From Paenibacillus solani (GTDB taxonomy: Bacteria; Bacillota; Bacilli; Paenibacillales; Paenibacillaceae): a stretch of DNA of 64,000 nucleotides. A model generated the notes under the pieces. The model was not told the DNA's origin. It saw only the letters and a program-made list of their open reading frames with translations, and did not search any database. Positions 26,352 to 34,640 of this stretch are shown in pieces. The stretch is from NCBI RefSeq assembly GCF_001277345.1, contig NZ_LIUT01000006.1:382245-446244 (forward strand), written 5' to 3'. The position numbers and the translations under genes are program-made. How positions within the stretch are numbered: the stretch's first letter is position 1; each line of letters begins with the position of its first letter.

Positions 26352-27738
26352 GAAGGAAGAGCGAATGCTGAATGAGATGCAGAAGGATACGGAAGTCAGC
26401 ACAGCGGTTGTATCCGACGAAGCATTGGATGCGGCCGTGCAAAGCGGGATGCAAAGAGGACGGCACAGGCAGCGGAGCCGGGCACGAGTAACGGTTTTGT
26501 CCGGGGTGGTGGCGACCATAGCGGCTGCGCTTCTGTTCGTGGTATGGAGCGGGAGCGAAGGCTTGGTGAAACCCAATGAGCAAGTGGCGGCTCAGGGACC
26601 GTACCCTGAGCTGACAGGGTTTGATTTTGGAGAGGATATTACGCTGAATACAGCTAATAAATACGGTTTGATCCAGCCGGTGAACCAATCAGTGACCGAG
26701 GGTGATTACACGGTAACCGTAAACGGAATTCTTACTGGTTCTCAGCAGATGGAGATATTCTACACGATCGAGAATCATGCGGAGGAACCCGCAGATTTAA
26801 AACGGATCGAGGTGAAGCGTAAAGGTTCAAGCGAATTGCTGCCTTACAGTATCGGGTCGTCAGGTAAGGCGATTAAGCCTGGGGAAACGATCCATTCCCG
26901 CTGGAATGTTCAAGTAAGCGACAATCAACCGATACCAGAGGAGTTGACGTTATCTTTTAGCATCACGCCCTATTCTACAAATACGGCTTATCAATCCCGG
27001 GCGGAGAACGAGCAGGTTCTGGATGTTGGCCTATCCGTGGATATGGAAACAGTCCGGAAGTATACAACAACGGTTTCGATTAATAAAATGCTGCAAATTG
27101 AGAAGCAGAGGTTCTATTTGAAAGAAGCGGTAATGTCTCCGGCCGGGATCGTCTTGAAAGCCAATATCCCTTCCAGTAACACGATGAAGGTATCCGGTTT
27201 ATGGGACGTATATTTGGAATCCGTAGTAAGTGGCGAGCGGATCCGATTGAACAGCGATTCCGCATTTTTGCCGGGTGCCGGGGGAGGCGATATGACATAC
27301 TTCTTCGACAGCAATATATTGGAGAATCCGGAATCGATCACGCTGAAAGCGAGCGGATTCCAAGCGGTGGACCCCTCAGATATGAAACTCGTGGTCGATA
27401 CGGATAAGAAGGAGGTCCTCCGTTCTCCGGACGGCGACATTCGGTTCGGAGCGTACACGGGGCATACGCTGACATTGGAATACGAGGAGCAGGCTGATCG
27501 GCATATGGGCAGCGTATCCATTGAGCCGGAATTCGTAGACGGGGAAGGGAAGAAGCATACGATCAACGAGGACGCAGGGGGACTCAGTTCCTCGTCCCGA
27601 TCTTCTTCGGATACTGAGGTAGGCCTTATTACGCAGTATATCCACCTTAAACCAGAGGATTATCCGCAGCCGCTTACATTTACGCTAAGCAGTTACCCTG
27701 GCGTTATGGAGCAGGCATTCGAGGTGCCGATTCAGTGA
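26344..27738 (+). CDS. DUF4179 membrane protein, probable anti-sigma factor
   Basis: 464 residues from ATG 26344, with AGGAGGTG upstream. About 50 cytoplasmic residues rich in charge, one membrane span (VLSGVVATIAAALLFVVW), then a large extracellular part. The region after the span with LNTANKYGLIQPVNQSVTEGDYTVTVNGILTGSQQMEIFYTI is the DUF4179 pattern; the rest is beta-rich and has no recognised domain. Overlap with the ECF sigma gene makes co-translation likely, and the usual role in such pairs is to hold the sigma factor at the membrane until an envelope signal is sensed. The signal is unknown. Confidence 0.83.
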   Translation: MFEKEERMLNEMQKDTEVSTAVVSDEALDAAVQSGMQRGRHRQRSRARVTVLSGVVATIAAALLFVVWSGSEGLVKPNEQVAAQGPYPELTGFDFGEDITLNTANKYGLIQPVNQSVTEGDYTVTVNGILTGSQQMEIFYTIENHAEEPADLKRIEVKRKGSSELLPYSIGSSGKAIKPGETIHSRWNVQVSDNQPIPEELTLSFSITPYSTNTAYQSRAENEQVLDVGLSVDMETVRKYTTTVSINKMLQIEKQRFYLKEAVMSPAGIVLKANIPSSNTMKVSGLWDVYLESVVSGERIRLNSDSAFLPGAGGGDMTYFFDSNILENPESITLKASGFQAVDPSDMKLVVDTDKKEVLRSPDGDIRFGAYTGHTLTLEYEEQADRHMGSVSIEPEFVDGEGKKHTINEDAGGLSSSSRSSSDTEVGLITQYIHLKPEDYPQPLTFTLSSYPGVMEQAFEVPIQ

Positions 27739-27740
27739 GC

Positions 27741-27950
27741 TTATAGATGCTGGAAGCTCAGCAAAATCACCACGAAGCCGAAAGTTATAATTACTTTGCC
27801 GATAAATTTTATGTACCATATTCTCACATCGCTAGGTTCAGTGTCATCACTCATTCTTCTGAACCACCAGGAGTAAGGATTGCGGTGGGCATATAGACCA
27901 ATCACAATGAGCATGATGCCTACGAACACTGTAGATATGAAATTGTACAT
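27741..27950 (-). CDS. Small two-span membrane protein, DUF6199-like
   Basis: 69 residues from ATG 27950, preceded by AGGAGCTG. First hydrophobic segment FISTVFVGIMLIVIGLYA, then NPYSWWFRRMSDDTEPSDVRIWYIKFIGKV and a second span. The EPS-D-x-aromatic...R/K-x-x-G motif between two spans recalls the DUF6199 family of uncharacterised Bacillota membrane proteins. A similar protein is encoded at 59815-60081 (TEPSQDYIKYIKSSG). It is convergent with the DUF4179 gene, with only 2 bases between the stops. Confidence 0.6.
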   Translation of the reverse strand: MYNFISTVFVGIMLIVIGLYAHRNPYSWWFRRMSDDTEPSDVRIWYIKFIGKVIITFGFVVILLSFQHL

Positions 27951-28067
27951 GGGTGAATCAGCTCCTTTCTTTAGAAAATTAATACGTCTGATGAATGAAC
28001 AAAGTTCCGATATATGTAAATCGTGGAGTATCCTCATTTATGGTTATCTCTAGAATGAAGGACGCGA

Positions 28068-28118
28068 AAAAGGAACCGCCCCATGCCATGAAGGCCTAAG
28101 GGTTGGTTCCTTTTTCAT
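28068..28118. terminator. Bidirectional terminator
   Basis: AAAAAGGAACC and GGTTCCTTTTT form the stem around a 25-base loop, upstream of the 27950 gene start and downstream of the 28152-28562 gene, which reads towards it. Confidence 0.7.
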
Positions 28119-28151
28119 TTATCTTCAATCCTGAATTATGGCTTGATTACG

Positions 28152-28562
28152 CTATTCATTATGCTTTGGAGGGGAGCTTTCTGCAGACCCTTTGGCATCC
28201 AGCAGCTCAATAAGAGCTTTGGGTACCCCGTTGAGCAGCAGCCATTGGCGAAGCGTTTCGATGGCACGAATATGACCATTTCCTTCATCCCGCCAGGTCA
28301 GCAGCTCGACGACCTTAATGACGAGGAGCATCAGCTCCATTTTGTCATGCTCGGTTTGGTCTGCACGGACTTTTTGGAATACGGCCTCTTTCTCCCAATC
28401 AAGCAATATTTCTTCACCAATAGTAGGTTTCATGAGTGAATAGCTGTAATCACACTGCGGGCAGCGAACCGTAGCGAACGGATTTGAACGAAACATCACG
28501 CGGATCTCCGCTTGACACTGATGGCAGTGAAATTGAACTTGAATGGTTGTGTTTGTCTCCAT
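28152..28562 (-). CDS. Zinc-ribbon protein, function unknown
   Basis: 136 residues; ATG 28562 follows AGGAGGCAACATCA. The N-terminal third carries CHQC and CPQC spaced 20 residues apart, a four-cysteine zinc ribbon with beta-strand flanks (QVQFHCHQCQAEIRV). The rest is helical and acidic, with a predicted long helix (KMELMLLVIKVVELLTW), and ends in a flexible tail. No enzymatic motif is seen. Zinc ribbons of this type bind nucleic acid or protein partners; nothing in the neighbourhood narrows this down. Confidence 0.65.
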   Translation of the reverse strand: METNTTIQVQFHCHQCQAEIRVMFRSNPFATVRCPQCDYSYSLMKPTIGEEILLDWEKEAVFQKVRADQTEHDKMELMLLVIKVVELLTWRDEGNGHIRAIETLRQWLLLNGVPKALIELLDAKGSAESSPPKHNE

Positions 28563-28728
28563 ATTGATGTTGCCTCCTAATAAGAGAAAGGTATCTACTT
28601 ATACCCAATACTCGGTAACTGTGACCCATATTGGATGAAAGAGGCGCATCGCAGGATGACAAGAACTACCTCGTTAAAGAGAAAATATAGCGATTAGAGC
28701 TTGATACTCCTATGCGTAGCGAGGTTTT

Positions 28729-29118
28729 CTATCTCCTTCTCCTCACACTCTTCACACTTTTGACATGCGTCAGTACGTTATAGAGGAAAGCGAGGATGCC
28801 AAGCGTGACCAGCACGCCGCCAGCGGCGATGACGGGCTCTACCGATTCTACTCCGCTTACGAGCAGTGTCAGACCGATCATCATGATAGGCAGGCCGATG
28901 TTGTGGAGCCAGAAATGCACTTTGCCGACGGTAGACTCCCCGGCTGCGGGGAACAGATAATAGATAATACCCGCCAGAGCCAGGGAAGCCCAACCCAAGA
29001 GATTAACATGTGTATGAACAGAAGCGTAATCATAGCTGTGAGATATTGACATATACATGCCAAGCAATATACCCAAAACGAAATAAATAACGGCGATCTT
29101 AATTAATTTGACACCCAT
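28729..29118 (-). CDS. Short heme-copper-oxidase-subunit-I-like membrane protein
   Basis: 129 residues, four membrane segments. ISHSYDYASVHTHVNLLGWASLALAGIIYYLFP followed by KVHFWLHNIGLPIMMIGL closely resembles one part of cbb3-type cytochrome oxidase subunit I or nitric-oxide reductase subunit, with histidines in HTHVNLLGW and HFWLHN. Full-length subunits have 12 spans and about 450 residues, so this is a stand-alone short relative, annotated in many Bacillota as a putative cytochrome oxidase subunit. It could bind heme, but it lacks the copper-site segment and cannot be an oxidase alone. Confidence 0.65.
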   Translation of the reverse strand: MGVKLIKIAVIYFVLGILLGMYMSISHSYDYASVHTHVNLLGWASLALAGIIYYLFPAAGESTVGKVHFWLHNIGLPIMMIGLTLLVSGVESVEPVIAAGGVLVTLGILAFLYNVLTHVKSVKSVRRRR

Positions 29119-29284
29119 AGAACCCCTCCTTTATGGATTATTATTATGATATATGTCGCTTGGGGGGAAGTAGACCATGAGGGAGGGATTTTTGGTAAAG
29201 GTCTAAGTTGCGATGTGTGGAAGAAGGATAATCTTGGCACCTTGCCGAAAACAAATTACAAAATGGCTAGGTGGGGGAATGGTA

Positions 29285-29758
29285 ATGAAGGAACATAAGT
29301 TCTTTGTACAATTTCGTGAACTGCGCAGACAGACGTTAGCAATGGCAGACTCTATTCCAGTACATATGTTGGATGTGGTGCCGCCAGGCTTTAATAACAG
29401 CATCAGGTGGAACCTGGGGCATATTCTTGTTGCTTGGGACTACGGAATTTTTCCAAAGGTAAATGAGAACCCGCGGATGCCAGCGTTATATTATCGTCTG
29501 TTTTCTAAAGGGACCAGACCTGATGCCTGGACAGAAGAGCCCCCGGCATACGATGAGATTATCGGTTTCTTGTCTTCTCAGGTAGACGAAATCTTGGCAG
29601 TCTCGAATGGAAGAATGGATGATCTAATCGCACAGCCATTCTTGAGAGTGAAGTATCTGAGAGGTATGTTCAGCTTTCATATCAGGGAGGAGCAGCATCA
29701 CCTGGATTGTATACAACGAATTAAGGCTGCTATCGAAACCTCCTCTGTCGTCAATTGA
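29285..29758 (+). CDS. DinB-family protein
   Basis: 157 residues from ATG 29285 (AGGTGGGGG upstream; ATG 29279 is also possible). DinB-like four-helix bundle: WNLGHILVAWDYG carries the first metal-ligand His, and SFHIREEQHHLDCIQRI the other two. Relatives are bacillithiol- or metal-dependent S-transferases and DNA-damage-inducible proteins of unknown function. It stands alone, ending at a terminator shared with the convergent stalk-domain gene. The exact substrate cannot be predicted. Confidence 0.83.
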   Translation: MKEHKFFVQFRELRRQTLAMADSIPVHMLDVVPPGFNNSIRWNLGHILVAWDYGIFPKVNENPRMPALYYRLFSKGTRPDAWTEEPPAYDEIIGFLSSQVDEILAVSNGRMDDLIAQPFLRVKYLRGMFSFHIREEQHHLDCIQRIKAAIETSSVVN

Positions 29759-29773
29759 TGTTCCAAATAAAAG

Positions 29774-29806
29774 AAACCGTGAACTCCTTAGAAGGAATTC
29801 ACGGTT
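29774..29806. terminator. Bidirectional terminator
   Basis: AAACCGTGAA and TTCACGGTT form the stem between the convergent DinB and stalk-domain genes; both flanks are AT-rich. Confidence 0.75.
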
Positions 29807-29830
29807 ATGCATAATGGTTATTTGAATAAT

Positions 29831-30991
29831 CTATTCAACTTCCAGCACATCATAGATCAGCCATTTGCCCTCATGCTTCTTGAGCCAGTAGAGGGAAGTC
29901 GATTGGATCGTCTCACCGTCCGCATTATCGCTCTCTTCAATGTAGATAACGGCGTCGTCTCCTTGGAAGAATACCGTCTGTACGGTCTCTGCCTTGAGCA
30001 TGAAATTTACTTCATCGAAGATACCTTCTGCAATGCTCTCCTGGAACATCCCGTAAAAGACTGAATCCGGATGAATGACGGACATCAGGAGCGGACCATT
30101 CTCCTCATTGAAGCCTTTATACTGGGTATCAATGGACTCTTGCAGAGCCTTCTGCTCAGCAATCGGCACTACCGGTCTGGCCTCAAGCAGCTTATCCCCC
30201 ACGAAGTATTCGGTCTCGTATTGATTCTGATCATATATTTTCCATGCACCTGATGCATCCTTCTTCACTAGTATCTCGTAATGGAGCGTAACATCCCATG
30301 TGAAAGGCCCGCTCTTGCGATCGAGTGTAACGTTGGTGAACGCATGGATGGATGATCCAGCCACCGTCACGTCCCATACATCAGCGGATACACTCAGATC
30401 GTATTTGAATTGATCCCGGTACTCTTCTTGGATCTCTTTATAAGATGGCGACTTGGGATGATAAGCGGTCATGACGGCATTCAGATCCTTGGCATTGCCT
30501 GCCTTTTCAATGATGTTGTAAAGACTCTCCACCTTAGCGCTGGCATCAACGATCGCACTCTCGCGATCAATCTTGATGGTACGTGCCTTGGAATCCCAAG
30601 TCACGGGAAGTCCGGTAGCTTCAGCTACGAAGCGCAGAGGAACAAGCGTGTTGCCGGCATCGGTGAACGGAGCCACCTGAAGCTTGGTTTTCACCCCGTT
30701 GACGTAGGCGGTATTCTGGCCGATGGTCATCTGCAGCTTCTGATCGAGAAATGTACCGGTCACCTGCTGCTTCGCACGGTTCCAATCCACTTTGTAATCC
30801 AAGGCCTGGAACAAAGGACGGAACTGAACGAAGGTAACTCCGTTTTTCATAATGGGCGCTGCCTGAAACTGGATTTCCTGGTTATCGAGGTAGACTCGGA
30901 TGCTGTCCTGCTTCTTGGCGGGTGCTGCTTGCGCTGCACTAGCAAACAGAAACAGCAAGGCGATAGCCAGGAGGCCGATTTTTTTGTTCAA
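29831..30991 (-). CDS. Secreted stalk-domain protein (copper amine oxidase N-terminal-like)
   Basis: About 386 residues from TTG 30991, which has AAGGAG upstream; the open frame continues 5' with no ribosome site. Signal peptide KKIGLLAIALLFLFASAAQA, then the stalk domain (PF07833 type): VYLDNQEIQFQAAPIMKNGVTFVQFRPLFQALDYKVDW and NTLVPLRFVAEATGLPVTWD, two copies of the usual motif that mediates cell-surface attachment in Bacillota. The second half has two similar segments (YNIIEKAGNAKDLNAVMTAYHPKSP and TQYKGFNEENGPLLMSVIHPDS), which look like duplicated NTF2/SnoaL-type folds. Likely surface protein of unknown ligand. Confidence 0.82.
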   Translation of the reverse strand: MNKKIGLLAIALLFLFASAAQAAPAKKQDSIRVYLDNQEIQFQAAPIMKNGVTFVQFRPLFQALDYKVDWNRAKQQVTGTFLDQKLQMTIGQNTAYVNGVKTKLQVAPFTDAGNTLVPLRFVAEATGLPVTWDSKARTIKIDRESAIVDASAKVESLYNIIEKAGNAKDLNAVMTAYHPKSPSYKEIQEEYRDQFKYDLSVSADVWDVTVAGSSIHAFTNVTLDRKSGPFTWDVTLHYEILVKKDASGAWKIYDQNQYETEYFVGDKLLEARPVVPIAEQKALQESIDTQYKGFNEENGPLLMSVIHPDSVFYGMFQESIAEGIFDEVNFMLKAETVQTVFFQGDDAVIYIEESDNADGETIQSTSLYWLKKHEGKWLIYDVLEVE

Positions 30992-31229
30992 TGTGCTGTC
31001 ATCTCCTTCAACGAATGATAGAATAGGGGAGGTAATTGTGGTAATCGTACATGATATGACCATCCGTAGCAATATATTTCTGCATAAGAAAGTAATGACA
31101 CCAACAACAGCATGGCTGATTACCGTGGCTGCTTGAAGAAGCGGTAAGCACGTCGTTTTGTTGGGTAATACATAATAGGCATCAAACCGGGTCACCGGAT
31201 CAAATCATTCATATAAAGGAGTGGAACAC

Positions 31230-32297
31230 ATGACAGCAGGACAGGAACTGGTATTTTACATAGGAACCTATGGTTCAGAGGACGAGAATCGCATACATTG
31301 GGGGGCGATGGATCGGGCAACGGGTGAGCTTCGTTTATTGGGAGGCACTGCAGGGATAGAAAATCCCACGTATCTGGACTTTGATGATTCCGTCTCTATC
31401 TTGTATGCGGTGAGCGAGAAGGGCGAAAGCGATGTATCGGCTTATTCGGCCAACCTGGTAACAGGGGAATTGACGCTGCTGAATGCTCAGTCAACCGGCT
31501 CATCCGGAGCATGCCATGTATCCCGCACATCCGATGGAAAGTTTATCATGACAACAGGCTACAGCGATGGGCAGATTTCGGTTTTGGCATTAAAAGACGA
31601 CGGGCAGATCGGAGAGCTGGTCTCGAAGATCAAGCACAGCGGGCGCGGACTTCGCGATGACCGTCAATCGGAGGCCCACCCGCATTCGATATTGGAAGAC
31701 CCGGTAAGCCGCTTCATTATTGTCAGTGACTTGGGTATGGATGAGGTGAATATGTACCGACTGGAAGAGGGCAAACTGGTAACCCAGCGTGAGATTAGTC
31801 TGCCGCCAGGCTCGGGCCCGCGTCTTGTCGCTTTCCATCCATCAGGCAAGTGGGTGTATGGCGCGAATGAGCTGAACAGCACCGTAACCGCTTATGCGAA
31901 CGATGGAACCTTTGGGGATTTGAAAATATTGCAGCATATCTCGACGCTGCCTGAAGACGTGGTCATGGACAACAATACATCGGCCCATCTGCTCGTATCA
32001 CCTTGCGGTCGTTATCTGTATGCGTCCAATCGGGGACATGACAGCATCGTTCAGTATGTAATCGATCAGGAGGACGGAACGCTGCGTGCGGTCAACTGGG
32101 TGTCTTCCGGCGGTAAAACGCCGCGTCATTTCAATATCCTGCCGGGTGGCTTCCTGCTTACGGCGAATCAGGACAATGGCTTGATCGCAAGTTACCGGAT
32201 AGACCCCGATACGGGCAATCTGGTCTCAACGGGTTATAGCCTGGAAGTCACGCGTCCGGTATGCATCTGTCCTGTGGAAAAAGCAAAAAAAGCATAA
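31230..32297 (+). CDS. Lactonase family protein (6-phosphogluconolactonase-like, YkgB)
   Basis: 355 residues from ATG 31230, with AAGGAGTGG seven bases upstream. Seven-bladed propeller of the Lactonase family: YIGTYGS opening, then repeated blades with HPHSILEDPVSRFIIVSDLG, LVAFHPSGKWVYGANELNSTV, VSPCGRYLYASNRGHDSIV and PRHFNILPGGFLLTANQDN. Homologues hydrolyse 6-phosphogluconolactone in the oxidative pentose phosphate pathway, or muconate-type lactones. No pentose-phosphate gene is next to it. Cytoplasmic; no signal peptide. Confidence 0.87.
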   Translation: MTAGQELVFYIGTYGSEDENRIHWGAMDRATGELRLLGGTAGIENPTYLDFDDSVSILYAVSEKGESDVSAYSANLVTGELTLLNAQSTGSSGACHVSRTSDGKFIMTTGYSDGQISVLALKDDGQIGELVSKIKHSGRGLRDDRQSEAHPHSILEDPVSRFIIVSDLGMDEVNMYRLEEGKLVTQREISLPPGSGPRLVAFHPSGKWVYGANELNSTVTAYANDGTFGDLKILQHISTLPEDVVMDNNTSAHLLVSPCGRYLYASNRGHDSIVQYVIDQEDGTLRAVNWVSSGGKTPRHFNILPGGFLLTANQDNGLIASYRIDPDTGNLVSTGYSLEVTRPVCICPVEKAKKA

Positions 32298-32323
32298 TAC
32301 ATTTTCGTTATATAAAAATGGAG

Positions 32324-32371
32324 AAAGAGCAGCTTGGGACCCAATCATGGGGCTCAGGCTGCTCTTTTTTT
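32324..32371 (+). terminator. Terminator after the lactonase
   Basis: AAAGAGCAGC and GCTGCTCTTT form the stem, followed by a T run. Confidence 0.85.
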
Positions 32372-32478
32372 GTACCCTGCCTTCTGCTGGAAGGGCTTGC
32401 GGCCATGTGGCTGCTTAAACTTTCAACTTCAGGTCCTAGACATGAATTCATCTGTTATATGTTTCAGTGGATGAATGA

Positions 32479-33138
32479 TTAATGAGCAAAAATATGTTGG
32501 CCGATCTGCACGGTTTGCGGCCTGCTCCAGATCCACTTACTCGTTGCTGTTTTCGGATTAAAATAATACAGGGACTCATAAGTGGGATCCCAGCCGCGAA
32601 CGGCGTCTCTTGCCGCATGATAGGCGGTTCGGTTCGGACTCAGCCAGTACTGTCCGTCATCGACGGCTGTAAAAGCTCCTTTTTGGAACACAACGCCCCG
32701 AATATCATTCGGGAATTCGCTGGATTGTATGCGGTTCATGACAACGGCTCCTACAGCCACTTGTCCTTTATAAGGCTCACCGCGTGCTTCGCTATATATG
32801 ATCTTGGCCATGATGTTCATTTCGGATTGGTTTAAGGTATATTTCTTCAGCTGTCTCCACGTTTGCGCACCGGTTATTCCATCGGCTGGCATACCGTATT
32901 CCTTCTGGAAACGCGTAACGGCTGATTTCGTGTGGGCACCATATTTGCCATCCATCGGCTGGGTGTAGAAGTCCAGCGTTTTCAAGCGATATTGAAGGTC
33001 CCAGACATCCCCGTTTTCACTGCCTGGCTTTAACAGCGGAGCTGCCTCGGTCGTTTGGACGAACAGGGGCAGGAGCAGAAGGGTGCTCAAAAATAGGGAG
33101 GGGATTATTTTCCATGTTAGCTTGCGTATGGTGATCAT
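32479..33138 (-). CDS. Spore-cortex-lytic-type cell wall hydrolase (SleB-like)
   Basis: About 219 residues. N-terminal signal sequence (IIPSLFLSTLLLLPLFVQTTEA), a peptidoglycan-binding domain with WDLQYRLKTLDFYTQPMDGKYGAHTKSAVTRFQ and GITGAQTWRQL, and a Hydrolase_2 (SleB/CwlJ) domain: MAKIIYSEARGEPYKGQVAVGAVVMNRI, whose Glu is the catalytic residue, and YYFNPKTATSKW near the end. Lytic transglycosylase acting on spore cortex or cell wall. ATG 33138 directly abuts AAAGGAG, which is too close, so the true start is uncertain by a few codons. Its presence supports a spore former. Confidence 0.87.
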   Translation of the reverse strand: MITIRKLTWKIIPSLFLSTLLLLPLFVQTTEAAPLLKPGSENGDVWDLQYRLKTLDFYTQPMDGKYGAHTKSAVTRFQKEYGMPADGITGAQTWRQLKKYTLNQSEMNIMAKIIYSEARGEPYKGQVAVGAVVMNRIQSSEFPNDIRGVVFQKGAFTAVDDGQYWLSPNRTAYHAARDAVRGWDPTYESLYYFNPKTATSKWIWSRPQTVQIGQHIFAH

Positions 33139-33283
33139 CTCCTTTGGAGTTGAATTATAAGGACGGAAACGGCTTCCTACAACCAACAGTAAATGGAAAA
33201 CCGCGTCGTGACTGCGTTTATAGCTATAAAAATGGTTCTATGGACGGAGTCGTCCTGAACTTGAATTTTTTTGAAAAAAAGGT

Positions 33284-33312
33284 TTGACATCGGTGATTGG
33301 ACTGATTACAAT
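33284..33312 (+). promoter_or_regulatory. Strong sigma-A promoter of the sulfate transport operon
   Basis: TTGACA (33284-33289) and TACAAT (33307-33312) are separated by 17 bases. The predicted transcript would start near 33319, more than 200 bases before the first gene. Confidence 0.8.
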
Positions 33313-33318
33313 GGCTAC

Positions 33319-33525
33319 ATAACACACTAAACAGGTAGGAATTATTATATATTGTTCTCACCGTATCGACGGAGGAACGCTCGAAGACTAAGAAGCAGGC
33401 CCGGTAGTAAACCAACTGGCTTGATTCTATTCTGACGAGCCTTCCTCCGTCTTTTTTTTAAAGAGATAAGACAATATCACCTGAGAGGTACCTGTTTAGC
33501 AAAGAATAAAAGGGGAGTGATCCAT
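33319..33525 (+). promoter_or_regulatory. Untranslated leader with long-range pairing, unidentified attenuator or riboswitch candidate
   Basis: The predicted 5' end carries CTAAACAGGTA (33327-33337), perfectly complementary to TACCTGTTTAG (33489-33499) lying after the internal terminator and 10-20 bases before the ribosome site of the first gene. The terminator is enclosed between the two arms. I recognise no S-box, T-box specifier/GGUGG element or other known class in it. Transcription into the transporter genes must pass the terminator, so expression is probably controlled by antitermination. Confidence 0.55.
33368..33459 (+). terminator. Terminator inside the sulfate-operon leader
   Basis: GACGGAGGAA (33368-33377) pairs with TTCCTCCGTC (33442-33451), extended inward by GCTCG/CGAGC after one mismatch; eight T follow. 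The 52-base apical part has smaller stems (GGT/ACC, GGCC/GGCT region). It stands between promoter and first start codon. Confidence 0.8.
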
Positions 33526-34602
33526 ATGAAAAAGGTGTTCAAGCAAGGGGTTCTCATCGGATTAACCATGATGTTGACGGCGGCGCTTGCGGCTTGCGGC
33601 GGAGAGAAAGCAGACACGGTCGCAACCGCTAAGGGAGAAGCGCCTGCTGCCGGTTCAGGCAAGCCAAGCCTGGAATTGCTCAATGTTTCTTACGATCCAA
33701 CCCGGGAGTTATATGACCAATACAACAAAGCTTTTGCAGCACATTGGGAGAAGGAACAGGGACAGAAGATTACGTTTAAGCAATCGCATGGGGGCTCGGG
33801 CAAACAGAGCCGTTCGGTGATTGATGGTTTGGAAGCGGATGTGGTGACACTGGCCCTCGGGTACGACATTGATGCCATCCGTCAGGCGGGATTGATCCAG
33901 GAAGGCTGGGAGAGCAAGTTTGAGCATAACAGCGCGCCTTATACTTCGACGATCGTGTTCCTAGTACGCAAAGGTAACCCGAAAGGAATCCAGGATTGGC
34001 CGGACTTGATCAAGGATGGGGTAGAGGTGATCACACCGAATCCGCAGACTTCCGGTGGAGCTCGGTGGAACTACTTGGCGGCTTGGGGCTACGCTCTGAA
34101 AGCCAATAACAACGACGAAGCGAAAGCGCAGGAGTTTGTGAAAGAGCTGTTTACTCATGTGCCGGTCCTGGACAGTGGGGCCCGAGGCGCTACAACGACA
34201 TTTGTCGAGCGTGGAATTGGTGATGTACTGCTCGCTTGGGAGAATGAAGCTTATCTCTCAATTAATGAACTGGGGCCTGACAAATTCGAAATCGTGAACC
34301 CGTCCATCAGCATTCTGGCAGAACCTCCGGTTGCTGTCGTGGATAAGAACGTTGACAAACGTGGCACTCGGGAAGTGGCAGAAGCCTATCTGAAATATCT
34401 GTACAGTGAAGAGGGGCAGACGATTGCGGCTGAGAACTACTACCGTCCAACGCTTGGAAGTGTAGCCGATAAGTATAAGGATAAATTCCCGGCCATCGAA
34501 TTGTTTACAATCAAGGATGTATTCGGCACATGGGAAGAGACGCAAACCAAGCATTTTAACGATGGCGGTATCTTTAATCAGATTTACGTGCCAGGCAGCT
34601 GA
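33526..34602 (+). CDS. cysP: Sulfate ABC transporter substrate-binding lipoprotein
   Basis: 358 residues from ATG 33526, with AAAGGGGAG upstream. Lipoprotein signal ending LAACGG. The mature protein matches the sulfate/thiosulfate-binding family: LLNVSYDPTRELY (anion-binding loop), FKQSHGGSGKQSRSVIDGLEADVVTLALGYDID, NPQTSGGARWNYLAAWGYA and the C-terminal FGTWEETQTKHFNDGGIFNQIY. It captures sulfate outside the membrane and delivers it to the two permeases encoded directly downstream. Sbp is an equally good name; specificity between sulfate and thiosulfate cannot be told. Expression is probably governed by the leader terminator. Confidence 0.9.
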   Translation: MKKVFKQGVLIGLTMMLTAALAACGGEKADTVATAKGEAPAAGSGKPSLELLNVSYDPTRELYDQYNKAFAAHWEKEQGQKITFKQSHGGSGKQSRSVIDGLEADVVTLALGYDIDAIRQAGLIQEGWESKFEHNSAPYTSTIVFLVRKGNPKGIQDWPDLIKDGVEVITPNPQTSGGARWNYLAAWGYALKANNNDEAKAQEFVKELFTHVPVLDSGARGATTTFVERGIGDVLLAWENEAYLSINELGPDKFEIVNPSISILAEPPVAVVDKNVDKRGTREVAEAYLKYLYSEEGQTIAAENYYRPTLGSVADKYKDKFPAIELFTIKDVFGTWEETQTKHFNDGGIFNQIYVPGS

Positions 34603-34640
34603 TCGGCGTAACCGCCGAAGGCAGGAAAGGATGAGAGGAT

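Noticed and set aside
33327..33499. Small inverted-repeat transposon (MITE) in the sulfate-operon leader
   Set aside because: The 11-bp ends flank 150 bases as in a MITE, but there is no clear target duplication (only CA on both sides) and the position between promoter and ribosome site fits an RNA switch better. It remains a possible alternative.
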